Positions 45,590-56,884 of a stretch of DNA of 64,000 nt are shown piece by piece. The DNA is from Arthrinium phaeospermum (Eukaryota; Ascomycota; Sordariomycetes; Amphisphaeriales; Apiosporaceae): NCBI GenBank assembly GCA_006503535.1, contig QYRS01000005.1:2356001-2420000 (forward strand). Direction: 5' to 3'. The translations under genes were made by a program, and so were the position numbers. The notes under the pieces were generated by a model that was not told the origin of the DNA, made no database searches, and saw nothing but the letters and a program-made list of their open reading frames with translations. Numbering within the stretch: the stretch's first letter is position 1; each line of letters starts with the position of its first letter.

Positions 45590-48500
45590 GATAGGGGAGA
45601 TATGCAAGAGAAGCACCTGGTTAGATGATGAGACGAAAGCAACGAGTAATGGAGGAAGGTTTTGGTTCGAAACCGAGGCCGAAATTGGTTCGGTATGTTC
45701 GATTCACAGCACGACGTTCAGTCTGGTGATGTTTGTTTGCGAGCCGTTGCACGCCTCGGCAGGCGAGTGTAGGTCGAAGACATTGATTGTTAAAAGCGAA
45801 ACGGGAGGGAGAATGAAGAAGTTAAGTTTTACTCCCTCCCCAGCAGAGCAGCAACTGGGACTGACATCTGCCAGAAGCATACCTACTTCCAGTGTGTATG
45901 GGGTTCGTACTACCGTACTACGTAAGGTCGCGGGGAAGGTTTACGGGGGTTCGGGGTCACAGTCATGCACGATGGCGTCACTCCTATTGGACCCCCAATT
46001 GCCCTATCTGCCCGGGCGAATCAACAACCGAGCATTCCCCCGTCCGCTTACGGTCAGCTGTTGGCCGAGAGCCACTCGATAGCCAAGGTTCGTAGTCTAG
46101 ATGCTAACGAGGGGTCGGGGTGGTTGCCAGAGCCGAGCTGGCGTGACTACTGTAGAATCGCGTTGTAGTGGTGCTAGTATTACGTACGGTTCTGAGGTCG
46201 ACGGCCGCCCGTTCCCACCAGTATGTCTCCGTTGTCGCTAATAAATGGTTTCCCAGAGTGAGTGCTGAAATGGAACGGCGTTGAACTATGAAGCGAACTT
46301 CCTCGGGGGTTTCGGATGACCAACCCATATTCCGGTCCATACTACTATCTTGGCCGTAGTACGGATACTTGGCGCCTACAGAACAGAACAGAACATCACA
46401 GCCGTGATTTTTCTAAACACATGTAATCATACTGGACGGGATCGAATCACCAAAACAACAAGTCGTTGTCATTGCCATTGTCATTGCTTCTGACCGTTGG
46501 ACTTGTCTGAACTATCTTCTTGACCTCTCAACGGGGGAGTCTAAGCAACTCGGGTATGTGCTGTTTGAGTATGGGCCGGCTTAAAGTTACTTCTGTGTGA
46601 CAGTTTCTTTAAAAAGTTGTACGTACGTCGCTGGGGAAACACGATATATTGACTTTCCGAAGCCAGTTGGCATATGATTCGAACCGGTATGCACCTGATT
46701 GAAGTTTCGGGTTTCCTGCTTCGTTCTGCCCCCTTTGGGCCCTTTGCGACGCCGGACCAATCTCGCCATGGTCACTGGCAGGTCATTCGCGTCACCACCA
46801 CCATGGGAAAACTACAGTATTGTAGGGCTGGACGCCTTACATGTCTAGGCTGGTGTTAGATGTCTTCACGTGGTGTAGTACAGCGGCCATCACGTTGACT
46901 AGCCCCCGACAGCGAAGCCAAACCATGGCCCGTTGGCGTTCGGTCCTTACTCGGGTCAGCCCCCTTTCTCGCAACTGTCGAGCAGATAGATACATGCCAA
47001 TGGCTACGAACGTCCTTTTTGCGTACGCGGGTATGGAGCACCCACGAGCTGTTGCAAATTGCGCCCGCACCGCGTCGCTCACGCCGGTACGCTACGGCAG
47101 TGTTGCTCGGCGTCTTAGGAGATAGGGGAGTATCAGCACTAAACAATGCCAAAATCATCCCATGCTTCCGCCTCACCCTGCGCAGACCTGCGCTCTTGCA
47201 AGGCGAATAGTCGAGCAATAGTCATAGCCACTGCCCAGCGCCCAGCTGACGTTATGCATGGTTTGGATGGGTTTCTTCCCCCGAGAGAACAAAGAACACG
47301 GCTCCTCGTGGCTCTCAGACCAAGTTCGTCTCGCTCGAGTCACACCATCCAACGGTATTTGTCGTCCCTCGACACGAATCAAACACTCTTCTGCCGCTGT
47401 GGTTGGCTGGAGTTTGCTCGGCCTGGCTGCATATGCCAGGGACTATGCGCCGTGCGCCCAGGTTCGTCTTGTTTACATGACATGGAGACTGAATCATCCG
47501 AAGACGCATAGTGGGCTACGTCAACAGCGACTGGGGAATTTTGCGTCCGGTACACTGTTATGCCAGCACGATTTAAGTCCGCCGAGCCATGCTTGGCAAA
47601 GGATACTAGTCATCGGCAACGTCAAGTCTGTTTTGAAAGTATTTCATTTGGCACGGCGGGCCTACCAAAGAGGAAACGGAGCGGCTTTTGGTTTGTGTCG
47701 CTACTCAGAGCGGTGGTTCACTGTTGCTTCACGGCGACTGGGCATCCGATGAACCAGCCCATCTAACGCTGCCGAAGGCATCATCGCAACGGCCTTTTGA
47801 CGTTCAGCCGCGGCTCTGCATGACGCTTTTCTTCTGGTATATAGATGCAGGGCAGTCAGCCTCTCAAATAAACATTATCTCTACTCGGCATCACATCTCA
47901 CTCCATCCAATCTATCAAGCTCACAGCTCAGTGCTCTCTCAACATCTTCTCTGTATTCGATACCGTCTCAGTCGATCCTGAGGCCAGCCATAAAATATGT
48001 GCTCTCCTCAACAAAAAGCTCTATCTGACGGTGTATGCCGGCATCCACCGTCATATACAAGCCTAGTCTTACTGAATCTGGTCTCTTTGGTCTATCCAGG
48101 GGCGGTTGGGGGCCATCTTGTTCGTCGACCGGGATTTCATCAAGAAGACCCTGGGCCTTCCGCAATACCACCATGAGAAAGCGCCGATGTGGATCAATCC
48201 CAAATCATTTACGGACCTGCAATATCTCTGCCCGTTGAGCTCATCCGCCGCCTAGGGGTCCGGATCGGACTTGGATATAGCTCAAGTCTCCGGATTATCC
48301 AGAGATACCACTGCTGCCACCTGTTGGAGCACAACAGCTCCGATTTCTATCGTATTGTTCGCGATGGGGTCTTCCTATTTCGTCACATCGTCACATAGCT
48401 ACAATGTTATGCCTGACTGATATCATTCATTCCCCTACGCTCACTCATCGACTCCATCATGGATGTCCACTTTCTCCTCCGCCAGATCTACCATAGGCGC

Positions 48501-48743
48501 ACCACATTCCCTGATGCAACTTTGCATACACCACCCGTTTACCATACTCTCATTTATGGCCCTCCGAACACGGCCATACATCACCGAGTTCCCCATACGC
48601 CAGAAGCAACTCGACACTCGTTTATTTATCGTCCTTGAAGTTTCCCAGCCCTGGGTTAAGCTCAACCACACTCGTTTACATTGAGGTCCAACGCTGGACC
48701 TTAATCTTCCGCCATGCTCACTAGCATTGCGACATACACTTAC
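45590..48743. other. Long gene-poor stretch
   Basis: I find no supported gene in about 3.1 kb. A frame at about 47960-48055 reads VDPEASHKICALLNKKLYLT but stops quickly on both sides and matches nothing I recognise. The stretch ends at the first clean units of the CACTCGCT array. Confidence 0.45.
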
Positions 48744-49770
48744 GACACTCGCTACAATAACAGACACTCGCTACAATAACAGACGCTCGCTACAATAACA
48801 GACGCTCGCTGCAACAGACACTCGCTACATCAACCCACGTTCGCTACATCAACTCACGTTCGCTACATCGACCTACACTCGCTACACCAACACACACTCA
48901 CTTCGACAACGCTCGCTACAGTAACACGCTCACTACAACAACGTTCGCTATAACCGCATACTTACTACGGCGACACACTCGTTTATTACCAACTAGACAT
49001 TCGCTACTTTAATGCAATCGCTACGGCAATACACTTGCTACGCTCACACACTCGCTATATCGACGCACTCGCTCCCAACAACCAGACTCCCACTTTAACG
49101 GAAGTGTTCGCTACACATCTTTGACCAAACACTTGCTCCAAACATCCACTCGCTTCAATCGCACGCTCACTTACGCAATACACTCGTTTATGCATCAATT
49201 CACTTCCATTGCGCTTGCTATCATGACGCTCGCTTCAGCATACTCTCTTCAACCACACTCACTTCAACACACTCACTTCAATACATTCACTTCAATACAT
49301 TCGCTTCAATACAATCACTTCAATACACACGCTCACTTCGATACATCCACTTCAACAACACTCGCTTTAACGACACTCGCTTTAACGACACTCGCTTCAA
49401 CGACATTCGCTTCATTGACACACTCACTTCAACCACGCTCGCTACAACCACACGCTCACTTGCACGAAGTACTTGATTATATACCAGTCCACAACGCTCG
49501 CTTCTTGGATATTGGTTTCTCCAACATTGCCTTCAATGATACACTCGCTTATTCAACACTCCTTACATTCGCTTCTACGAAGTTTACTTCTACAACATTC
49601 ACTTTCAAAGTCATTCGCTACCTTCAACATTCACTTCAACGTCACTCGCTTCAGTATGACATTCGCTTCTACGGCCCAGCCATTCGTGCTACAACCTTCG
49701 CTTCTACATCACTCGCTTCAACGACACACTCGCTTTCATAATACTCATTTCAAACGACATTCGTTTTAAT
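48744..49770 (+). repeat. Degenerate tandem array with a CACTCGCT core
   Basis: Seen: four near-identical 19-bp units (GACACTCGCTACAATAACA) start at 48744, 48763, 48782 and 48801. After that the spacing loosens to 14-22 bp with cores CTCGCTAC, TTCGCTAC and CTCACTTC. Around 49360-49410 there is a cleaner 15-bp unit (CACTCGCTTTAACGA) in three to four copies. The plus strand is very poor in G. A 206-codon open frame (49121-49741) is a by-product of the periodicity. No gene, telomere repeat or known satellite is recognised. Confidence 0.85.
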
Positions 49771-50815
49771 GCCAACGGACTACCTCTCTGTTCCCACACC
49801 CTCGCTAGACAACACAATCTTCCAGCCCGAATTCGCGCTTTCTGTCGCTATTGCACATCGACGTGGCCTGCCTCTTTCGCTCACTGCAGCACACTCGCCC
49901 ACTCCTTCTTTGCCCCTATCACGAGGGGCGTTCTACTACATTCATTTTCGAAAAGACCACGCTCTCTACCAAACGTCACCTGATCTTGGGGATCAGTGCC
50001 ACATTCGTTACCACCAACGGCGTTCCTATGCATCGCTACCACTTTCGCTACTTGCTATCAAGCCAATCGGCTCACCACTTCGATCTCGTCTGACTGAGAT
50101 CACCACGTTCTTTTTACTGTTGTTCCCTCACAGGGACACACTCACACTCGGTCTCCGACTCATTTCGAGACATCCAAAGACCCAAACGTCATTCGTTCAA
50201 CCGACTGGTCCCCAGGCATTACATTCTTTTCCCAGCTCCTTAGGGGGCGTTTCTCTCGCTCGACACCACACGAAGCTGGCACACAATGCCCTACAACTGT
50301 GGCAGACCACAGTTTGACACTTTCTTTCACTTCTCCACGCTGCCATACCAATGACAGCTTATTTTATTCTTTCACTTCTTCTTCTTCTACTTCTTCTTTT
50401 CACGGCTACGGGACTGGCACCTCAGTCCCATCCATTCCTTTCTGCCCCCTATTCTTCGGGGCCATAAACCACACTCGCTCATCCTCGAACCAGCATGAAA
50501 ATCCTGGCCATCGGGGATCATTAACACATTCGTTACCCAAGTCTTCTCGACTCGACTGGTTTTGGAAACCAAATACCACATAACACACACTCTCTCACTT
50601 TCTACTCTTCTTCTCCGGGCGTACATGGAGCTCAAGCTCCCATCGTCCCGACCCTTTCAAAGGCCAGAAAAGCCTACCACCAGGAAACACACCTACTTCA
50701 AAGTGTCACTCAATCCCACTTTCCATAACACAGCACGCATGGAAGCGTCCCTATTTTCCACTCACGCAGGCTACCCCGTGCCATTTCTCTTCTGACGAAC
50801 GCTTTTCGTCCATTT
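49771..50815 (+). repeat. Hairpin-studded continuation of the CACTCGCT array
   Basis: Seen: short inverted repeats recur roughly every 30-90 bases. Examples by position: 49912-49929 (GCCCCT/AGGGGC), 49945-49954, 49980-49996 (CTGATC/GATCAG), 50061-50072 (AGCC/GGCT), 50082-50101 (GATCTC/GAGATC), 50121-50138 (TGT.CCC/GGGACA, one bulge), 50151-50171 (GTCTC/GAGAC), 50205-50215, 50235-50248, 50295-50314 (AACTGTGG/CCACAGTT, perfect 8 bp), 50410-50429 (GGGACT/AGTCCC), 50444-50462 (GCCCC/GGGGC), 50501-50518, 50557-50571 (TGGTTT/AAACCA), 50627-50640 (GGAGCT/AGCTCC), 50661-50675 (AGGC/GCCT), 50794-50810 (GACGAA/TTCGTC). The stem sequences differ from one another, while spacers keep CACATTCGTT, CACACTCGCTC and similar cores. 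Function unknown. Confidence 0.7.
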
Positions 50816-52703
50816 ACTTCCTTATACATAATTTTCTTTTCTTCTCTGAGGGCATCTTAGCATTTCTCGGCGTCTCTCTTGGGTTTGGTGGCTACGGGTT
50901 GCAAGTTTTCTACTACTACCGAGATCATTCTTGTGTGTTCAGTTCAGGGGCGTTGGGATTTATCTTCAATGTTGGGTCAAAACTGGAATGGGGGATTTTG
51001 GGTTATCTTTTCCTAGGCATACTACCTGAGTTTTAATGCAATCAAATAAGAAACAAGTTCCAATTACAAGCAGAATGCCCATGAACCTGGACCCGATGAT
51101 ATTAGTAACACCCCGGGGCTTTGCTGTCCATATGGATGAATTTGATGTCATAACAGCGGCTATCCACCTGGCATTTGGTTGCAGCCAGTCATCCATCCCA
51201 ATGGAGACTGAAGTTCATGTCAATGGGTAGAGAATTATCTGGTGGTTATTGCAATGATCGCCCGAGAGCGCTTCGTTGCGCAGCCCATGCGACTCGGGAG
51301 CAAGCTTCGGCGTACGACGTTCAACAAAACCGTCTCGACAAGACAGAGACAAAACTCGTAGCCACATCAATCGGTTCCTGGCCTGGGCGTATGTTTATCC
51401 TACTTGTTGCCTTCCAAGATGCCAGATGCCAAACCGGATGTTCCTCGTACTGCAACTGTCATAAGTGAGCCTGCTGTTAGGCGAAGGGGAAAAAACACGG
51501 TCTATCCCTCTCCGTAGCCTCAGATCATCAACCTAGCAATGGAATTGTGATGGCGGTCATACAGTGCTCTTGTTCATGGTTTATCCCATATTAGATACCG
51601 GGAAGTAAACCCCATTCCCAACTAGAACCAACCAATCCCGGCGGACTGCGAACGGCTTCCATGCCAACTCAAGATGTGGAAGTTTTTTACTATTTGATGG
51701 GTTGCCATAATCTGCACCATTCGAGATAAGCCCAGTCCATTCCCCATCCCCGTTTGCATATCTACATGCACGTATATCCGCCATGCTCCACGGAGGGGGA
51801 GGGGCAGGTGGAGTGTAGGTCCTGATTGATAATGATGCACAGATGGGACTTTTTGTCGGACTGGCAGGTGGAGGGTGTGCAAAATTATCCAATATCACAG
51901 GGCAAAGGCCAGAGCAATTGATTCAGAGTGAGGCAAGCCAACCGGACATGATTTAGTCGCCAGTTAATCCTGGTGATTTGGTATGATGGGAGGTAAGATG
52001 TAAAGACATCGACATGACACGGGACAGGCCAATTGCCAAGCCTCTACCCAACCGTCGTCAACGTCCAGTGACGGCCATCCATAAATTCATGTCACTTTTA
52101 TGATTATACTAGTCTTGCCTGAGCGTTACTTGGCGTTTATGACGTTGGACCAGGGCCTGGACGGTGACACCTTCCTTCTGTTATGTCGTCCAGACAAGCT
52201 TTAGGTGAGAGCCTCGTGCCTTTTGTGGCACGCGACCACCAAACCAACATTTTCAAATCACGTACAATAATTATCACGAGAGCAGGAAGAAAAGACTAGT
52301 GGTTTTGTGTTTGTCATCAGAAGCAAGCATTGTCAATTGACTGCTTAATAGAACCCATTCCATTTTCCGGTTCCGTCATGGTCGTGAAATCTCAGCAGAT
52401 ATTGCTTCCGAGAATCGTGTCGTAACACTCTGGTGACTGCCCGATGATGCTTGACCAGTTGCCCTTCCATACAAGCTCTATCCATAATCGCTCCAATTCC
52501 TTCCCTCAGTTCCAAGCCCTGACAGCTTCCCGTTCCAGGTGATGCATCGATCTTGGGGTGCGTGAAGATGACGTCATATTCGTTGACTGGTGGTTTGGTC
52601 GACAAGACCTAATTGGCGAGAGAATGTGATGGAAATAGCTCAATCATGGATGCCGTTCATTTGTGGTGGGAGAGACGACTGTGATCGAGTAGTGACGAGG
52701 CGT
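50816..52703. other. Intergenic, no gene seen
   Basis: Short frames at 51036-51464 and 51581-51898 have no motifs or gene structure. The right end is the 3' region of RPL41. Confidence 0.45.
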
Positions 52704-52843
52704 TTACTTGCTGCAGAGGTTGTTAGTGGCCTGATACAGGCAAGAGGTGGCGTGGTTGTTGTGGTGACTTACGATCTGGCTCTCATCTTTCTTCTCTTAC
52801 GCTTGAGGCGTCTAACGCGCTTCTTTCTCCACTTGGCTCTCAT
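52704..52843 (-). CDS. RPL41: 60S ribosomal protein L41 (eL41), 25 residues
   Basis: Role: the smallest ribosomal protein, a single basic helix bridging the two subunits. Seen: exon 1 at 52773-52843 encodes MRAKWRKKRVRRLKRKRRKM, then RAR and the first two bases of Ser; exon 2 at 52704-52710 completes Ser, Lys and the TAA stop. The 62-nt intron has GTAAGT, a CTAAC branch point and GCAG. The protein matches the near-invariant eukaryotic L41. A CTGCAG just upstream of the ATG may be the acceptor of a further intron in the 5' UTR. It is easily missed by gene finders because of its size. Confidence 0.95.
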
Positions 52844-54257
52844 CGTGAACGACTTGACTGCAGAAGGTGGTGATGGTTAGCTCGAGCTCTGGGCGGGACA
52901 GATGACGTCGGGGTTTTGGTGTAGTGCGGAATTGGCGTTTGTGGAGGGGCGCAAGCTGCAATCACCCAGGGAATTGTGCGAGGCCAATTCCCGTAGCGAC
53001 GAGGATGCAATGCAGCAAAGGCATTGAGGGCATTGGATTGACTGTAGGCCAATGGCCGGTGAAGGGATCGTACTTACTGTAGTTTACGATGAAGGTTGGT
53101 GATGAGGAGGAAAGACCAAATTTCGTGCTTCGAGAGCGGGCAAGAATTACCTATGTAGGTCCAAAATCCAAATGCGCCGGGCTTTCGTGGGTGGTGGGGT
53201 CCGGCAAAAGTTTTGGCCGGGCACAGGTAGGGTTGCGAATCTGGACTTCGTGCGGGGCTTTTGTGCATGCTGGGAGCTCCTTCCCTGCAAACCCAACCCC
53301 AATGACCTCAAGCTTAGGCAAGCTGAGGTAGCACAGGTACTGGCATTACGTACCTACCGGCCTGCCGAAACGTCAAGCACCTCCTAGGCAAGCACAACGT
53401 TTCATGCAAAACGGCATATCGTCGGATAATTGGCCTGCCCAATGGCCCGAAGCACTCGTGACCTGTATTTCGCATTTCATACGTAAGTTACATCGACTAC
53501 CAATTTTTAGAAGGCAGGCAGCAGGCAGGCAGGCAGGTCTATTGGAGGTGGTGTAGAAGCTTCATGTTAGTGTCGCGGCAGCAATGGGCGTTGTCGGTCT
53601 ACGTCATCGCTCGTTCTTGCCTTACATGCGCTTCATACCTGGTTAGCAGCTCTAGTTCGCTCTTACCAGCAAGTCGCTGAAATCAACATTCCTTTTCATG
53701 ATATTGGGAATATGGGTTACATATTCATTGCATTGGAAGTTCAATGTTGCAGATTCACTGGTAGCCCAGATTCCCTCTGAACCTATGTCTATGCTTGTTC
53801 CATGGATTAGGCGGCTAACAGCCATGTACATCACGGTATCTTCATGACCGAGTAGGATTTTATAAGTGACCAGTCTGGGATTCTCGGTCGTTTGGTTCCC
53901 GTGCTGCCAATGGAAACGCACTTGGTACTGGCTACGAGATATTGGCCGAGCAATTGTTGAGAGCTTTGCCCGCCTTTGAACCCATTGTGTGTAGGGTACT
54001 GCCGTCTTTGTCGATGCAGCCACATCGCGAAATGCGCGAAAACGGCTGTTGTCTTAGCCCGTCATGGCGTCCTTTGTGAGCAGTACCCCCTTTGACGCCA
54101 TTCATCGGGACTGCTTGCGTACTGCGCATATATTGCGTCGCCTCGGTGAGCCCTTGTCCCGAGAAGATGTAGGCGAAGCAGCTGGAACCAACCTCGTCGA
54201 GATTGGGATTCGAAAAAGGTATTATTTTCACCGTAGAAGTCGTTATTCGAAAACAGG
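52844..54257. other. Intergenic, no gene seen
   Basis: RPL41 promoter at the left. A GGCA tetranucleotide run lies at about 53516-53537. Frames at 53652-54025 (minus) and 54064-54357 (plus) are motif-free. Confidence 0.45.
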
Positions 54258-55208
54258 ATGTCGATCGCCTCATCCTCCGCCCCCGGTTCGTCCGAACCTA
54301 CTCGAGCGGAACTCGAGCAAGAGTTTAGCGAGAACCAGCAGCCAGCCGCAGACGTAGCCGCACGCGGACGACAGATCTCGAACCCCGAGTTCTCCTGCCT
54401 CCGCTGCGAGGCCAAGGGCATGAGGTGCGGCTTCACCAAGTTCGCGGTCGGGCAGGACCTGGACCCCATGTGCGCGCGCTGCGTCCGGGCCGGGGCCAAG
54501 TTCTGCATCAAGCAGCGGCTCCCGCGGCCCGGGTGCGGCGAGGGGCGCACTATGTACATCGACCCCCGGATCGGCGACGGCGACTACGACCGGGAGGAGG
54601 TCCTCGCCATGATCGACGACTTGTGGCAAGGCCCCCAGAAGTACACGTTCGGCGGCACTCCGATCCGGGCCAGGGACGTCGACGGCTGGGCCCTTCCGGC
54701 TCATCCCAAGGCTGACCGGTTTGCTCGGTTCGACAAGCCCGAGGAGAAGGTGGAGGCGGATACGGAGGCGGAGACTGAGCCTGCCACGCCTACGAAAGAA
54801 GACCCGGCGGCGGCCGCTGCTCTGCCAAGCGAAAAGCAGCTGCGAAAACAGCGCGAGGAACGACGTAAGAAGCTAACCCACAGAGAGCGAAATGTGGAAG
54901 ACTGGGCCGAAAGCGCGGCCCAAAGTTGGGGGAAGGTGTTGCCCGCCCGGATTAACAAGAGTAAGACCCAGATCCTGATCCTGCAACAGACTGTCGCGGC
55001 TAAACGTGCTCAGCATGATCTCGAGTGGGATGCGCTCTGTGCCGAATTCGAAGCGCATGACCTCCAGCCTCCGTCTCCGGAAGAGAAGCCGGAGCTGGAG
55101 ACGGCCGAAAGCGCCATCTTGAGGGCCAAGCTCAAGCACTACCAGATGCGACGAACTCACCTGACTGAGGCGCTGGACGCGAGGCGTCCTGCGGCGAAGC
55201 ATCAGTAG
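54258..55208 (+). CDS. Hypothetical protein with a six-cysteine, zinc-binding-like N-terminus and coiled coils
   Basis: Seen: 316 residues, single exon. Six cysteines at 47, 50, 57, 72, 75 and 83 (CLRCEAKGMRC and CARCVRAGAKFC) give spacing C-x2-C-x6-C-x14-C-x2-C-x7-C. This is close to, but not the same as, the fungal Zn(II)2Cys6 cluster, and basic residues typical of DNA contact are few. A conserved-looking middle YIDPRIGDGDYDREEVLAMI precedes a Glu/Ala/Pro-rich linker (165-195). Two charged helical regions with coiled-coil character follow (about 195-230 and 255-310). Inference: a nuclear or RNA-associated fungal-specific protein; function not assignable. The ATG at 54258 is the first in frame after stops. 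Confidence 0.75.
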   Translation: MSIASSSAPGSSEPTRAELEQEFSENQQPAADVAARGRQISNPEFSCLRCEAKGMRCGFTKFAVGQDLDPMCARCVRAGAKFCIKQRLPRPGCGEGRTMYIDPRIGDGDYDREEVLAMIDDLWQGPQKYTFGGTPIRARDVDGWALPAHPKADRFARFDKPEEKVEADTEAETEPATPTKEDPAAAAALPSEKQLRKQREERRKKLTHRERNVEDWAESAAQSWGKVLPARINKSKTQILILQQTVAAKRAQHDLEWDALCAEFEAHDLQPPSPEEKPELETAESAILRAKLKHYQMRRTHLTEALDARRPAAKHQ

Positions 55209-55767
55209 TTCTTTTGCTTCCGAAATATGAGTATAAAATAATCTTGGATATGGATGAGGTGGTATATATTATTCTTGGGTTTGGTCGGATAAATGAGCTA
55301 GTCTATCTAATATATAATAAAAAGACTCATAGAATAACACGCGATTACGTTAACATATAATAAGTCTTGGTGGATGGGACTCTTACGACAGATGCCGACT
55401 CGCACCAGCATGTAGATTTTAAGGGGTAGGGAGGGCTGTCTGCTGCAATGAATCCAACCCAATTTGAGATCATGTCATCTTACGTATGGAAAGTGCACGA
55501 GCTGGCAGGGTAGGGACAATAAAAATCTAATATATTACACTTGACTGTCGCCGATCCAGAGCTCAGTTTTCTTACTTTATTTGATTATCGTGCCTGGTAC
55601 TGTGTGAAGGATGACTTGGAATGACACCGATAAATGGACGTATTCGAAAGACCACCGGGGCTTTTATTATATCATAACCTACCTCTTCCATAATGATTCA
55701 CTTACCAAAACCACCTCCAAAATCTCATAGACACCCATTCTCACTCTCCAAACAACCATCAACCTAC
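55209..55767. other. AT-rich intergenic region between convergent genes
   Basis: Shared 3' region; AT-rich (for example 55265-55325). No gene is seen. Confidence 0.5.
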
Positions 55768-56196
55768 CTATTTCTCAGCCTCCGACTTGGCAGCCGCCGA
55801 CAAAGCCAACAGCCGCTCCTTCCGAGTCTCCTTCCACTTCAACTGCATACTCCGCGACACGACATGTCCCACCGAGTCCCTCGCCCACTTCAGTCCCTTA
55901 GCCTCGATCTCCGCCACCCGCTCCTCCAGCAGCCCGCTGCAAAAGAAGGAGTCGCAATAGGGGCAGCTCTCCGTGGCGCTGGCATCCCACGGCTGCAGAC
56001 ACACCAGACACTTACCACCCGTCTCGCCCTCGCTCTCGCCCTGGACGGGGCATTTGGGGCAGTCCCATCGCCCGTCGTCCGTCCGGTCGAGGGTGTAGTC
56101 GCGGACGTAGCCGAATTCGTGGTCGCAGGGGTAGGCCACGTGGCCCACGAGCACGTCGCAGCCGGCGGCTTTGAAGGCGGAGATGGTAGACGCCAT
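55768..56196 (-). CDS. Small cysteine-rich hypothetical protein
   Basis: Seen: 142 residues from the ATG at 56196. CxxC pairs at 46/49 (DCPKCP), 63/66 (KCLVCLQPW) and 78/81 (CPYCDSFFC), plus C86, suggest one or two zinc ribbons. An upstream conserved segment reads GHVAYPCDHEFGYVRDYTLD. A helical, basic C-terminus follows. The frame shows clean coding bias with no internal ATG competition. Function is unknown; a metal-binding scaffold or nucleic acid binder is a guess. Confidence 0.7.
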   Translation of the reverse strand: MASTISAFKAAGCDVLVGHVAYPCDHEFGYVRDYTLDRTDDGRWDCPKCPVQGESEGETGGKCLVCLQPWDASATESCPYCDSFFCSGLLEERVAEIEAKGLKWARDSVGHVVSRSMQLKWKETRKERLLALSAAAKSEAEK

Positions 56197-56884
56197 ATTC
56201 ACGGTACAGCGTCGTTGAGAGTCTTTTGGAGGTGTCCGAGTGAAGCAGAGTCAAAATGATTTTGATTTTGGTTTTCGTACAGGGGTGACAGCAAATGGGT
56301 GTTCACAATTTATAGATCCGAACAAGGTCTTGTTCGCATAATCCCCTTGTTATGACTTGTGTCCGACGGCTCATTATTGTTCACAAGGATCAATACTGGC
56401 TTCACAAAGGGAACCCAACCACAAGGAAAAATGACAAGGCCACAAACTGGACTATGACGTAAAACTGCGAATGAATTATCACACATAACAAAGGCATGGT
56501 ACTCACTCTTACATTCAAGCAAGCCACAACTTGGAGGCAACACCTAAGCACGTAGAAGAACGAGGCAAAACTGTACACGATAATGCAGGCACCCAAACAT
56601 AGACGTGGCGGTAGCCGGAGTAGCAGAGAAGGTGAAGAGCACGCATATTGCAAGCGAATCATCATCGCCTAAACTATTTCAGTTAAATCATAACACTCTT
56701 CAATTCCATTTCGAGCCGCAAATTGTTTACATGATCTCATAATAATGTGACATAAAATTCGTACAAGACATCGCCGTCCTCCATGTCCTTTCCGTTCCTC
56801 CCTAATCCTCACCTATTATCATAAACAGTATCCATCCACCCTCCGTCATTCCGACACAAGTCCAATCTGCCCACTAGTCCTCCC
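56197..56884. other. Intergenic, no gene seen
   Basis: Promoter of the small Cys-rich gene and 3' region of the giant repeat gene. Nothing else supported. Confidence 0.45.

Noticed and set aside
48744..48819. Regular 19-bp units suggested a CRISPR array
   Set aside because: There are no unique spacers between constant repeats, and the host is a fungus.
49121..49741. 206-codon frame in the tandem array
   Set aside because: Its composition follows the repeat period, with no conserved domain; repeat units drift without keeping frame.
49769..50317. 182-codon frame across the hairpins
   Set aside because: No motif and hairpins cross it without regard to codons; absence of G-poor stops is expected from composition.
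54064..54357. Small plus-strand frame before the six-cysteine gene
   Set aside because: Overlaps the real start in another frame and has no motif.
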